Assembly: GCF_009765375.1 (NCBI RefSeq) | Contig: NZ_VTOK01000004.1 | Span: forward strand, 1-52,820 | DNA length: 52,820 nt | Origin: Alteribacillus sp. YIM 98480 | GTDB lineage: Bacteria; Bacillota; Bacilli; Bacillales; Marinococcaceae | Direction of reading: 5' to 3' | Part shown: piece after piece, positions 32,209 to 41,328 of the stretch | Layout: every line of letters begins with the position of its first letter | Numbering within the stretch: position 1 is the first letter of the stretch | Program-made: the position numbers and the translations under genes | The notes under the pieces: model-generated | Seen by the model: the letters and a program-made list of their open reading frames with translations, nothing else | The model's database searches: none | What the model was told of the DNA's origin: nothing

Positions 32209-35040
32209 TTAATTCGTCTCGGCGTATCCAGAGAAAATTTCTTTAATATGGTCGTGAACCGGGATACCGAGTTCTTTTTCAATGTATTTCTTATATTGAA
32301 TCGATACTTTCTTTGCTTGTACATAAAATTGAGCTTCTAACAGTTTTTTCATAAACTCTTTATAAAGCTGCTCTTGATAAGGGTCTTCGGTAATTATTTT
32401 TTCGTAGTAAGCCATTCCTTGTTTGTATTGAGAATGCTCCCAATAATAGGAGGCAAGAGTGTGCAGCGTTTTTAAGTAGCGGTTCCGGTATTTTTCTCTT
32501 TCAAGCTCTAAAAAATGTTCGTAGGGGAATTCCTCTAAATAATCTCCGTTGTATAATTGTTCGGCTTCTTCTAAATAAGGCACCTGCTCCGAAATAGGAT
32601 TGTTTTCATTTGTAGGAAGCAGTTGATTAAAATGATCGGCATCAAGTTGGATGTTTTTCATACACAGATAATAGTGTTCCCCGTCGCGTTTAATAAATCT
32701 AGAGTCTTTTCCTTTTTTTAAATCGGGCTCTAATGTTTTTCGTAAGTGCGACAGTGCTACGTAAAATTGATTGTTTAATGACTGGGGCAATCCCTCTCCA
32801 AAAACGTCATCTAAAATCGCTTCTTTGTTTATTTTTTTGGCACGGTTTGTAATGAGGTAGAGCAATAGACGAAGGCTTGTTTTTCGTTTTATATGCAGCT
32901 GTCTGCCTTTATAAGTCATCTGAAAACTGCCCAGCGTGCTAAGGTGCAAGCGTTCGTCGTCTGGATGTTCCCCGTGCTCCGCTTCTCTTAGTTCAACGAG
33001 CTCTGGGATGCTCAGCCAATAATAGTTATGCTTCGCTGCCATATTTTTTAATGCTTGTATGATCGGCTGGGCGTCTTCTGTTTTTCCAAGAGATAGCAAA
33101 AAAGTAATTTGCTGCTGATAGATTCTGCATTTTAAATAATCAGCATGCTTTGCATAGCGCAGAGCTTGGGCTAAATAGTCCTCTGTCTCTTTCCAATCCC
33201 TGCTGCTTTGATAAATGAGAGCTGTTTCTTTGTATATCCACGCCAAATCAAATTCAAGGTGAAATGATTCCGCTAATGCTTTCGCTTCGTTGGCCCATTC
33301 TAAAGCGAGCTGATCTTCGTTTTTTAACCGGTACAGTTTTCCCATCGAGCCGTATGGGTACACAATCGAGCAGTCATGGCGCCGCTTCGAAATTTTTAGC
33401 GTTTCTTTTAACAGAAACTCTGCTTTTGCTAAGTGACCTTGGTCGAGGTTGATTTCAGCTAGTACCCATGTCGCCAGGTGATGAGGGTGAAAGTGCTCTA
33501 AAGCTTCTGGATAAGATAAAGACTCCTGAGCAGAATTCTTGGCATGTTCATGGTTATCCATGTACCATTCTATTAAGGCTTTTAATGCTAAATTAATCGC
33601 CATCATTTCATCATCTTTATGCTCTTTTGAAAGGTGAAGAGATTGGCTGCATAACCTGAGCGCTTTTAACACATCGCCGCTGTAAAAACAAATTGCCGCC
33701 AGCTGGTGTTGTAAAACGGATTTGACGCACGGATTAAGGCTTTCATCGGGTTTCTCGATATTTTCTTCTAGTTTTACCGCTAACTTTTTTTGAATCGTCA
33801 GTGGAATGCAGCGAAATAAAAATAAACTAATGCTAGCTGTTTTCATTTGAGGCGAAATTTCTTCGAGCAGCCCATCAATTAAAACGAGAAATTGCGGGGG
33901 GTTGTACAGCTCTTTCATATTGGACATTAACCAGGCCGCTTGAAGAAACTGATTGCTGGCGATGGCATGGCCGAAAGCGTAAAAATAAGAACTGTTCTGT
34001 TCGTAAATAGCAGCCAGTTTCGCATGCAGATCAATAATATCAGAATTTGAAGAATGTTTAGATAACTCTTCGTATAAAAAAGATTTAAATAGATTGTGAT
34101 ATTTAATTGTCCCGTCCTCGTTTTTATAAATAAACAAATTATTTTTAAGTAAATGTTCTAAAACTACTTCTGCGTCATTTCGGTTCAAATATTCATTAAT
34201 AACTTTCGGTTGAAGATCAGCCAAAAGGGAGGTTTTGTAGAGAAAAGCCTTTATGTCTTCAGGCTGAGCTGCAATAATTTCAGAGCCAAGATAATGATAT
34301 ATGTCTTCGGTGCCGCTAAAAGAAGACCAAAAGGAAGGCCGGTCTTTTCGTTCCATATTTTTGATCAGGTCTTTTAAAAGCTGCAAGCTGGCTGCCCATC
34401 CTTCCGTTTTTTGCAGGACTAGATGGATTTCATTTTCCAAGAGCGAAATTTCATGCAGGTTGAGAAAAAATTGATAGATTTCTTCTTTTGTAAAGGCAAT
34501 ATCTTTTGTTGTTAATTCAGCAAAGCTGTTTTGTAATTTTAAAAAGGAAAGCGGAAGATTAGGACGAACCCTGCTCGTAATAAGAAACGTCACATGATCA
34601 GAGAGCTGCCTGGTAATAGCAGAAAGCATCTGTTCTATTTTTTCTGATTGATCAATGGATTGATAGTTGTCTAGCACGATCACAAGCTGTTTAGGCCAGG
34701 TCGATAAAATCGCAATAATTTTATCAAGCTCTTCTTGCATGTTGTCGGCCGGGATATCATAGGTCATTTGTCCGCCTGAGATTTCTCTTGCTATCGCTGT
34801 TTTTAAATAAGAAAGAAAGGTTTGCGGATCTCTATCAGCATACGTGAGCTGATACCAGACAGCTTGAACGTTTCTCTCTTTAATAAAGCTTGATACTAAC
34901 GTCGTTTTCCCGTATCCGCCATCACTTGTTAAACAAATAAGCGAACAAGACAGATGGTTTTCGAGAAAGTCATAGAGACGGTTTCTCATTAAATAAGGAG
35001 TGTGATCAGGGATGCTTAACTTTGATTCGTAAAAGACCAA
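32209..35040 (-). CDS. Large STAND ATPase regulator with C-terminal SARP-type winged helix and BTAD
   Basis: This 943-residue protein combines a MalT/LuxR-like AAA (STAND) module, a long TPR-like helical middle (about 330-690) and a C-terminal OmpR/SARP-type winged helix (about 699-790, HLSTLGSFQMTYKGRQLHIK) plus a BTAD (about 795-930). In the STAND module Walker A is TSDGGYGKTT near 38-47 and the Walker B-like segment is LVIVLDNY. Such proteins are ATP- and inducer-dependent activators. AGAGGAGG lies 9 bases before the TTG at 35040, and a perfect cre lies between it and the alternative ATG at 35088, so I choose the TTG. It is divergent from maleylacetate reductase, its most likely target. 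Confidence 0.87.
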   Translation of the reverse strand: MVFYESKLSIPDHTPYLMRNRLYDFLENHLSCSLICLTSDGGYGKTTLVSSFIKERNVQAVWYQLTYADRDPQTFLSYLKTAIAREISGGQMTYDIPADNMQEELDKIIAILSTWPKQLVIVLDNYQSIDQSEKIEQMLSAITRQLSDHVTFLITSRVRPNLPLSFLKLQNSFAELTTKDIAFTKEEIYQFFLNLHEISLLENEIHLVLQKTEGWAASLQLLKDLIKNMERKDRPSFWSSFSGTEDIYHYLGSEIIAAQPEDIKAFLYKTSLLADLQPKVINEYLNRNDAEVVLEHLLKNNLFIYKNEDGTIKYHNLFKSFLYEELSKHSSNSDIIDLHAKLAAIYEQNSSYFYAFGHAIASNQFLQAAWLMSNMKELYNPPQFLVLIDGLLEEISPQMKTASISLFLFRCIPLTIQKKLAVKLEENIEKPDESLNPCVKSVLQHQLAAICFYSGDVLKALRLCSQSLHLSKEHKDDEMMAINLALKALIEWYMDNHEHAKNSAQESLSYPEALEHFHPHHLATWVLAEINLDQGHLAKAEFLLKETLKISKRRHDCSIVYPYGSMGKLYRLKNEDQLALEWANEAKALAESFHLEFDLAWIYKETALIYQSSRDWKETEDYLAQALRYAKHADYLKCRIYQQQITFLLSLGKTEDAQPIIQALKNMAAKHNYYWLSIPELVELREAEHGEHPDDERLHLSTLGSFQMTYKGRQLHIKRKTSLRLLLYLITNRAKKINKEAILDDVFGEGLPQSLNNQFYVALSHLRKTLEPDLKKGKDSRFIKRDGEHYYLCMKNIQLDADHFNQLLPTNENNPISEQVPYLEEAEQLYNGDYLEEFPYEHFLELEREKYRNRYLKTLHTLASYYWEHSQYKQGMAYYEKIITEDPYQEQLYKEFMKKLLEAQFYVQAKKVSIQYKKYIEKELGIPVHDHIKEIFSGYAETN

Positions 35041-35076
35041 GGAAAGCAGCCTCCTCTGTAGAAAAATTTCTATATA

Positions 35077-35091
35077 TTGTAAGCGCATTCA
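35077..35091 (-). promoter_or_regulatory. CcpA cre site before the STAND/SARP gene
   Basis: TTGTAAGCGCATTCA fits WTGNAANCGNWNNCW at all fixed positions. It would place the regulator, and through it the neighbouring catabolic gene, under carbon catabolite repression. Confidence 0.7.
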
Positions 35092-35107
35092 AAAAACGCA
35101 AATCCTT

Positions 35108-35124
35108 ACATACAAATCGTATGT
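35108..35124. promoter_or_regulatory. Inverted repeat in the divergent regulator/maleylacetate reductase region
   Basis: ACATACAAATCGTATGT has perfect 6-bp arms. More CGTATG half-sites are at 35130 and 35157, and ATTGTAAG occurs at 35077 and again near 35185. These are candidate binding sites of the adjacent activator. Confidence 0.5.
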
Positions 35125-35242
35125 TTTCCCGTATGGATTGTCAATAACCTATTTATCGTATGAAATCATCGGGCTGTGTAAGTTTATTGTAAGAAATATA
35201 TAGTATGATCACTCTTAAAAAGAATGCTAAGGAGGTACTGGG

Positions 35243-36325
35243 ATGTTCGATTTTACTTATCAGACGGAGCCGCAAAAAGTTGTGTTTGGACAAGATAAAC
35301 GAAAAACGATAAAAGAAGAAATGGCAGAATGGGGAGCAGAGCGAGTACTAATTGTATCTACACCAGGCCGGAAAAAGGAAGCAGAAGAAGCAGCACGTTT
35401 GTTAGGAAATAAATGTGTCGGTATACATGACAAGGCTGTTCAACATGTACCGGAAGAAACAATCGACGTTTTAGTAAACGAAATCAACGAAACACGGGCT
35501 GATGCCTTAGCTGCCATTGGCGGAGGATCTCCGATTGGTTTAGCAAAAGCAGCTGTTCTGCAAGTTCCTCTTCCAATACTGGCTCTGCCTACGACGTATT
35601 CCGGATCAGAATTAACGACCGTTTGGGGAATTACAAAAAACGGCCAGAAACAAACGGGAAAAGATCCGATTGTCAAACCGAAAACGATTATTTATGATCC
35701 GGAACTAACGAAATCCATGCCCGCTTCTTTATCACTAGTGAGCGGTGTGAATGCGATGGCTCATTGTGTGGAAGCATTATACGCGGAAAATCGCAACCCG
35801 GTTACCTCCATTATGGCCGAGGAAGGAATACGCGCTTTAGCCGCCAGTTTAGGGGAAATCGTCAAACAACCAGATAACATGGAAGCGAGAGCGGAGGCGT
35901 TTTATGGCGGCTGGCTCGCCGGTTCAGCGCTAAGTGCCGTTGGCATGGCGCTGCATCATAAATTGTCTCACGTGCTCGGTGGAAGCTTTCAGCTGCCGCA
36001 TGCTAAAACACATACGGTCATCCTTCCCCATGCGGCTGCTTATAATGCAAGTTACGCTCCAGAAGCCATGAAAGCAGTTGCCCGGGCTTTAGGCAGGGAA
36101 GAACACGATGCAGCCGGTGCGATCTATGATTTTATTAAAGCGAACGATGGACCTGTATCGCTTGCTGAAATTGGGATGAAAAAAGAAGATGTAGCAAAAG
36201 CGGCCGATCAAGTTACGAAAAATGCGTATTACAATCCAAGACCGATTTCGAAAACAGCAATCCAAGAGCTGTTAGAAAAAGCTTACAACGGAGAACGGCC
36301 CGTACCGGAAATGACGAAAATATAA
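35243..36325 (+). CDS. Maleylacetate reductase (iron-type alcohol dehydrogenase family)
   Basis: The 360-residue group III dehydrogenase has IGGGSPIGLAKA for the dinucleotide, LPTTYSGSELTTVWG, and the metal ligands in MAHCVEALYAEN, ALHHKLSHVLGG and LPHAKTHTVILPH. Pattern and length match maleylacetate reductases (MacA, TfdF), which reduce maleylacetate to 3-oxoadipate with NAD(P)H, the common exit of hydroxyquinol, chlorocatechol and resorcinol breakdown. Ring-cleaving and oxygenase genes follow a few kb downstream. GGAGG lies 8 bases before the ATG. No 3-oxoadipate CoA-transferase is in the window, so lower steps must be elsewhere. Confidence 0.9.
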   Translation: MFDFTYQTEPQKVVFGQDKRKTIKEEMAEWGAERVLIVSTPGRKKEAEEAARLLGNKCVGIHDKAVQHVPEETIDVLVNEINETRADALAAIGGGSPIGLAKAAVLQVPLPILALPTTYSGSELTTVWGITKNGQKQTGKDPIVKPKTIIYDPELTKSMPASLSLVSGVNAMAHCVEALYAENRNPVTSIMAEEGIRALAASLGEIVKQPDNMEARAEAFYGGWLAGSALSAVGMALHHKLSHVLGGSFQLPHAKTHTVILPHAAAYNASYAPEAMKAVARALGREEHDAAGAIYDFIKANDGPVSLAEIGMKKEDVAKAADQVTKNAYYNPRPISKTAIQELLEKAYNGERPVPEMTKI

Positions 36326-36336
36326 TAGAAAAGAGT

Positions 36337-36376
36337 AAGCGTCCAGTTGAAGAGAACAACTGGGCGTTGTTTTATT
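36337..36376 (+). terminator. Terminator of the maleylacetate reductase gene
   Basis: AGCGTCCAGTTG pairs with CAACTGGGCGTT (one G-U) around 7 bases and is followed by GTTTTATTCTTT. Confidence 0.8.
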
Positions 36377-36525
36377 CTTTAGGGAATTTAACTTTAGTAA
36401 TGAGTGAAGTCCAAACTTATGTGTGAAAGTCCGTTGAAATGTTTTCTGCTGATTGAAAATTAGGGGGAGGTACGAGGAGCTATAAATGTATCCCCGCCAT
36501 TGGACTTAATCTAGCGTCACATTTT

Positions 36526-37800
36526 TTGGGCCAGGCCCAGTGAAAAATCCCACACAATGTTAGGATGGCGAGTATTTTCCGTATAACGGCTAGTAAAAGC
36601 CAAAGTTTGGCTAGTAAATGAGTGCGAACGGCGAGTATTTCGCTAAGAACGGCCAGTATTGGAAAATAAATGGAAATAAAAAAGCGGTATCTATCGATTT
36701 AAAAAGCCAGGGATCGGTCTAACAAGCATGCTTATAACTAAATCGATAAAAAAGAATAAGAGGAACGACCATTTTATTGAAAAAAACTCATCAACGAAAC
36801 AATTTCTAATCAAAAATGGAAGAGTTTAAACATGCTAAAGGATATAGCCACAAGGATATAGCGGCAATCTATTTTTTGGGGGCCAGGCCCGGCGGAAAAT
36901 CCCATATATTTCCACATTGGCGAGTATTTTCTGTCTAACGGCGAGTAAATGCCGAAGTTTGGCTAGTAAATGAGCACGAACGGCGAGTATTTCGCTTGGA
37001 ACGGCTAGTATTGGAAATAACTGGAAATCCAAAAGCGCTACATATCCATTTATCAAGCCAGGATCGGTCTAACAAACATAATTATAACTAAATCGATGAA
37101 AAAGAATAGGATGAACGAACATTTTATTGATAAAAACGACATCAACGAAACAATTTCTCATCAAAAATGAAAGAGTTTAATGAAAGGATCAAGTATATGC
37201 CATAAGGATTTGGCGGCATATTTTTTGCGCCAGGCCCCGTAAAAAATCCCACATATTTTTACGTTGGCGAGTATTTTCCGTCTAACGGCGAGTAAATGCT
37301 GAAGTTTGGCTAGTAAATGAGCACGAACGGCGAGTATTTCGCTTGGGACGGCTAGTATTGGAAAATAACTGGAAATTATGAAGCGGTATCTATCGATTTA
37401 TCAAGCCAGGACCGGTCAAACAAGCATGCTTATAACTAAATCGATGAAAAAGAATAGGATGAACGAACATTTTATTGATAAAAACGACATCAACGAAACA
37501 ATTTCTCATCAAAAATGAAAGAGTTTAATGAAAGGATCAAGTATATGCCATAAGGATTTAGCGGCAAGTTATTTTTTGGGGCCAGGCCCGGCGGAAAATC
37601 CCATATATTTCCACATGGCGAGTATTTTCCGTCTAACGGCGAGTAAATGCTGAAGTTTGGCTAGTAAATGAGCACGAACGGCGAGTATTTCGCTTGGAAC
37701 GGCTAGTATTGGAAAATAACTGGAAATCCAAAAGCGCTACATATCCATTTATCAAGCCAGGATCGGTCTAACAAACATAATTATAACTAATTCGATGAAA
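36526..37800. repeat. Tandem ~350-bp repeat (3.7 units), each with five GGC[G/T]AGTA motifs at 21-bp spacing
   Basis: Equivalent points of the unit lie at 36567, 36919, 37266 and 37617 (steps 352, 347, 351). Each unit has a GGCCAGGCCC motif, then five copies of GGC[G/T/C]AGTA[TT/AA] exactly 21 bp apart, then about 190 bp ending with CAACGAAACAATTTCT and a 'ggatttggcgg'-like stretch. Units 2 to 4 are most alike. No ORF, RNA family or transposase explains it. It fills most of the 1867-bp gap between maleylacetate reductase and the dioxygenase. Confidence 0.85.
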
Positions 37801-38192
37801 AAGAATAGATTAACGAGCAAATTATTATCACTTTTGGCAGAATTATAGACAATATTGCAGCGGGCGATATTGGAACCTGGAATGGAGGTAATATTTTTGG
37901 AGCATGGGGCCGTTCATAAGTGGAATGGCTATTTTCCTGCTCTCTAAGGTACCATTATTTTATATTGCAATTTTAAGTTTGAAAATAAGGCGTACCCCGT
38001 TGAAAAAGCGGGGTTTGTTTTATATTTTAGGAACTTCCGCCATTAGAACTAAGCGGCAAGAATAGTTTTTCAAAAATTATTAATTGTAAGAAAACAATGG
38101 TTGATCTGTAAGATACGCGTAAGGTGTGGTGTGTATAGTGGCGGTAGTGGAAGAGGCCACACAAATATAATCAGCACAAGGGAGGAAGAAGG
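37801..38192. other. Gap after the tandem array: gene remnant or tiny ORF, terminator, short repeat
   Basis: An open stretch 37809-37919 reads like the end of a small protein (IIDNIAAGDIGTWNGGNIF) but has no ATG, GTG or TTG start. Overlapping it, TTG 37897 stands 8 bases behind GGAGG and opens a 16-codon ORF to 37947. A good plus-strand terminator follows (ACCCCG 37994-37999 with CGGGGT 38009-38014, then TTTGTTTT). A 'ggacttggcgg'-type repeat is at 38029-38070. GTGTGG at 38131 and CCACAC at 38157 are inverted, before the dioxygenase. Confidence 0.45.
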
Positions 38193-39164
38193 ATGGAAAA
38201 CATTATTCAAGGAATTCACCATGTGACATCAGGTGTGGGAGCAGCCCAAGAAGACATCGATTTTTTTGCTGAAATTATCGGGCAGCGGATGATTAAACAA
38301 ACCGTCCTGTTTGACGGCGGCGAAAGCATTTACCACTTATATTATGCAAACCGCAACGCTGAAGTAGGAACTGTTATGACAACGTTTCCATTTAAACAAG
38401 CCGGCAGATACGGAAGAAAAGGATCTGGTCAAGTGCACACCACTTCCTATACGGTGCCGGAAGGATCACTCCCATTTTGGGAAAAGCACTTTACCAAACA
38501 TAATGTAGAACATGAAAAAGTAGAAGAGCGCTTTAGCCAAAAGAGAATCGCATTTTATCATCCAACTGGCTTACGGTTTGAAATGGTGGAAGACAATGAG
38601 GATACAAGAGACGGCTGGACGACCGATGAAATTTCCGAGGCCGAAGCAGTTAAAGGGTTTCACAGTGTCACCATGTCTGTAAGAGAAGTCGAAGAACAAG
38701 AACGTTTTCTAACAGAAGGGTTAGGCTTTAAGCATACCGGACAAGAAGGGCCTTACTACCGTTATGAATTAGGAAATGGCGGAGCGAAACAGACTGTATT
38801 TTTGCTGCACGAGCCTGATGTGCCGCAGGGAAGCTGGACGTTTGGAGCAGGCACGGTACATCACGTCGCATTTGCGGTAGAAAACGATGAAGAACTGAAA
38901 AAAGTAAAAGCATACCTCGAAGGAATTGGTTATACAGACGCTTCCGATGTCAAAGACCGTAACTATTTCCACTCAGTGTACGTTCGATCTCCAGGCGGTG
39001 TGCTTTGCGAGATCGCAAGCAGTGACATTGGGTTTGCGATTGACGAATCAATGGAAGAGCTGGGACAGAAAATATTGCTTCCGCCTTGGTTAGAAGACCG
39101 ACGTGAAGAAATTTTATCTACTTTAGAACCTATTAAAAACCCGCAGGCACCAGCAGTGAAATAA
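38193..39164 (+). CDS. Ring-cleaving dioxygenase, MhqA/MhqE/MhqO family (two VOC domains)
   Basis: This 323-residue protein has two vicinal-oxygen-chelate domains, about 1-150 (IQGIHHVTSGVGAAQEDIDF) and 155-290 (KGFHSVTMSVREVEEQERF). Likely iron ligands are the His in GIHHVT, the His in VHHVAFAVEND and the Glu in LCEIASSD. It matches the glyoxalase-like hydroquinone dioxygenases of the Bacillus MhqR regulon, which clear quinols and catechols. Together with the next gene it reproduces the mhqE-mhqD pair of B. subtilis. No MhqR-type palindrome was seen upstream. GGGAGGAAGAAGG precedes the ATG. Confidence 0.9.
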   Translation: MENIIQGIHHVTSGVGAAQEDIDFFAEIIGQRMIKQTVLFDGGESIYHLYYANRNAEVGTVMTTFPFKQAGRYGRKGSGQVHTTSYTVPEGSLPFWEKHFTKHNVEHEKVEERFSQKRIAFYHPTGLRFEMVEDNEDTRDGWTTDEISEAEAVKGFHSVTMSVREVEEQERFLTEGLGFKHTGQEGPYYRYELGNGGAKQTVFLLHEPDVPQGSWTFGAGTVHHVAFAVENDEELKKVKAYLEGIGYTDASDVKDRNYFHSVYVRSPGGVLCEIASSDIGFAIDESMEELGQKILLPPWLEDRREEILSTLEPIKNPQAPAVK

Positions 39165-39334
39165 GGATTGAATGAGTTTTGTACTGCTTTCAAGGAAATA
39201 TGCATGAGCTGGCCGTAGATATAAGCCGCTTTTGCACAGGTATGAACCAAATAGCAGAAAAATAGCGCCAACATCGCAACCTTACACAAAACAGCTGCCT
39301 TCCTCGAACAGTTGAAATGAGGTGGTAAATAAAA

Positions 39335-39991
39335 ATGAGTACTCACTTAGAACAACCCGTCATTCGCCAGGGGGCATCTCTTTTACAGAGCAAAGCTGTT
39401 GTCGTCATGATGCACGGAAGAAGTCAAACGACAGATGATATTCTATCACTCGTCGACCGTATTGATCTGCCAGATGTTCATTATATGGCACCGCAAGCAG
39501 CCGGCAACAGCTGGTATCCGAAAGGTTTTATGGAAAAACTGTCAGAAAACGAACCGCATGTTAGTGATGCGCTCAAAAGCTATCATGCTAGAATCACTTC
39601 TCTCCTAGAAGAAGGGGTACCTTTAAACAAAATAGTGTTAGCAGGGTTTTCGCAAGGAGCATGTTTAACCGCAGAATACGCCCTTCGGCATCCTGGGCGT
39701 TATGGGGGACTGCTGCTGTTTACTGGCGGAGCGCTTGGACCAGAAGGAACCCGCTGGAAACCGAATGGATCATTTAACGAGACACCCGTTTTTCTCGGCT
39801 CAAGTGATGTAGACAGCTGGGTGCCGGAAAAAAGAGTACATGAGACAGCAGCTGCCTTTGAACAAGCGGGAGCCCATGTAACAAAGAAAATTTATAAAGG
39901 CATGGATCATTTAGTCAATGACGAGGAAATAGCGGCTGCACGTGAGATGATCCAGAAAGTTCAAGCCTCAGGACTTGCCGTCAGTCCATAA
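39335..39991 (+). CDS. MhqD-like carboxylesterase / phospholipase
   Basis: This 218-residue alpha/beta hydrolase of the carboxylesterase-phospholipase type has the start MMHGRSQTTDDILSLVDRI, nucleophile Ser in AGFSQGACLT, Asp in SSDVDSWVP and His in MDHLVNDEE. MhqD of B. subtilis is cotranscribed with a ring-cleaving dioxygenase and helps in resistance to methylhydroquinone; its natural ester is unknown. GAGGTGG lies 9 bases before the ATG. A gap of 170 bp separates it from the dioxygenase. Confidence 0.88.
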   Translation: MSTHLEQPVIRQGASLLQSKAVVVMMHGRSQTTDDILSLVDRIDLPDVHYMAPQAAGNSWYPKGFMEKLSENEPHVSDALKSYHARITSLLEEGVPLNKIVLAGFSQGACLTAEYALRHPGRYGGLLLFTGGALGPEGTRWKPNGSFNETPVFLGSSDVDSWVPEKRVHETAAAFEQAGAHVTKKIYKGMDHLVNDEEIAAAREMIQKVQASGLAVSP

Positions 39992-40069
39992 TTGTCTTCA
40001 TCCAGACATGCAGGGCCCTGCAGAAAAGCAGCCGGTCACATGAGCAAGTAAAATAAAGGGGGAAACAAC

Positions 40070-41314
40070 GTGAAATTTATATATCAGAATCTGATGCCGT
40101 ACCGTGAGCTTCCGAAGGACTTTAACGAAAAATATGAAAGCGTGTTCATTTCGGTGCCGAACAGCTTGTATGATCCGGAAAAAGGCCATGAAATGTATAA
40201 CGATTACATCGATCAATATGAACGCGCCATTGATTTAGGTTTTGATGCAGTCAGTGTTAATGAGCACCACAGCAATGCCTACGGACTCATGCCTTCTCCA
40301 AACATTATTGCCGGAACCATTGCCCGCAAAGTCCGCGAGTCAGACAATGCAGCACTCGTTATTATGGGCAACAGCTTGGCTCTTTACAATCCGCCGATCC
40401 GGGTCGCAGAAGAAATGGCGATGCTTGATGTAATTACAGGAGGCCGCCTCATAGCCGGTTTTCCGGTCGGAACGTCAATGGATACGAACTACGCCTATGG
40501 AGTCGCGCCTTCTGAATTAAGACCGCGCTATTACGAAGCGCATGATCTTATTAAAAAAGCCTGGAATGAAAGAGAGCCGTTTTCTTTTAATGGGAAGTTC
40601 AATCAGCTGCGCTACGTCAACGTCTGGCCGCGTCCCGTACAGCAACCGAACCCGCCAGTCTGGATTCCGGGCGGCGGCGCAAGTGTAGAAACGTGGGATT
40701 TCTGTGCTAAAAACGATTATCAATATTCATATCTCAGCTTCTACGGCCATGCCTTTGCCCAAGATAAGCTTGATAACTTCTGGAAGCGAAGAGAAGAACT
40801 TGGCATGGACCAAAATCCTTACAGAGCTGGATTTGTGCAGATTATCTGCGTATCAGAAACCGATGAAAAAGCGCAGCAAGAATACGAAGAGCACATCAAT
40901 TACTTTTTTGAAAACTCTCTGCACGTCTCACCGAAATATGCTGAAGCGCCGGGATACCGAACAGCAAAAAGTGTGGCGCGCGGCATGCAGAGTCAATATG
41001 GATCAGAAAGTGCCGGCTCTCAGTTAAGAAAAGGTTTGAACTGGCAGCAATTGATTGAAAAAGGATTTATTATCGCCGGCTCTCCGTCGAGCGTACGCGA
41101 ACAGCTAGAAGCAGCGGTGCGTAAACTCCGGGTTGGAAACTTGCTTGTAATGCTCAACCACGGCTCGATGCCGCAAGAGCTAGCCATGAAAAATATCGAA
41201 TTGTTCTCCAAAGAAGTCATGCCGCAACTCCGCCATATTTGGGATGATGAGTGGGACGTAAAAAACTGGCCTGAAAAACTAAAAAACAAAAAAACAGAGC
41301 CTGCTAAAAATTAA
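40070..41314 (+). CDS. LLM-class flavin-dependent monooxygenase
   Basis: This 414-residue luciferase-like (TIM barrel) protein has AIDLGFDAVSVNEHHSN (strand 2 and the EHH motif of the FMN site), LDVITGGRLIAGFPVGT, and RPVQQPNPPVWIPGGG. Such enzymes use FMNH2 from a partner reductase to oxygenate sulfonates, N-heterocycles, amines or ketones. Two flavin reductases (43812, 47437), a RibB-like protein and a hydrolase lie downstream, which fits a two-component monooxygenase pathway. The GTG start has AAAGGGGG 8 bases upstream. The substrate is unknown; ring cleavage of N-heterocycles by LLM enzymes is one precedent. Confidence 0.9.
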   Translation: MKFIYQNLMPYRELPKDFNEKYESVFISVPNSLYDPEKGHEMYNDYIDQYERAIDLGFDAVSVNEHHSNAYGLMPSPNIIAGTIARKVRESDNAALVIMGNSLALYNPPIRVAEEMAMLDVITGGRLIAGFPVGTSMDTNYAYGVAPSELRPRYYEAHDLIKKAWNEREPFSFNGKFNQLRYVNVWPRPVQQPNPPVWIPGGGASVETWDFCAKNDYQYSYLSFYGHAFAQDKLDNFWKRREELGMDQNPYRAGFVQIICVSETDEKAQQEYEEHINYFFENSLHVSPKYAEAPGYRTAKSVARGMQSQYGSESAGSQLRKGLNWQQLIEKGFIIAGSPSSVREQLEAAVRKLRVGNLLVMLNHGSMPQELAMKNIELFSKEVMPQLRHIWDDEWDVKNWPEKLKNKKTEPAKN

Positions 41315-41328
41315 AAGGGGGATAAAAG

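Noticed and set aside
36526-37800. CRISPR array
   Set aside because: The conserved motif is only 8-10 bp with 11-13 bp between copies, and the 350-bp units are themselves nearly identical. CRISPR repeats are longer and spacers differ; no cas gene is present.
38100-38192. MhqR operator before the dioxygenase gene
   Set aside because: No TCTCGAATTCGAGA-like palindrome is present; only an unrelated GTGTGG/CCACAC pair was seen.
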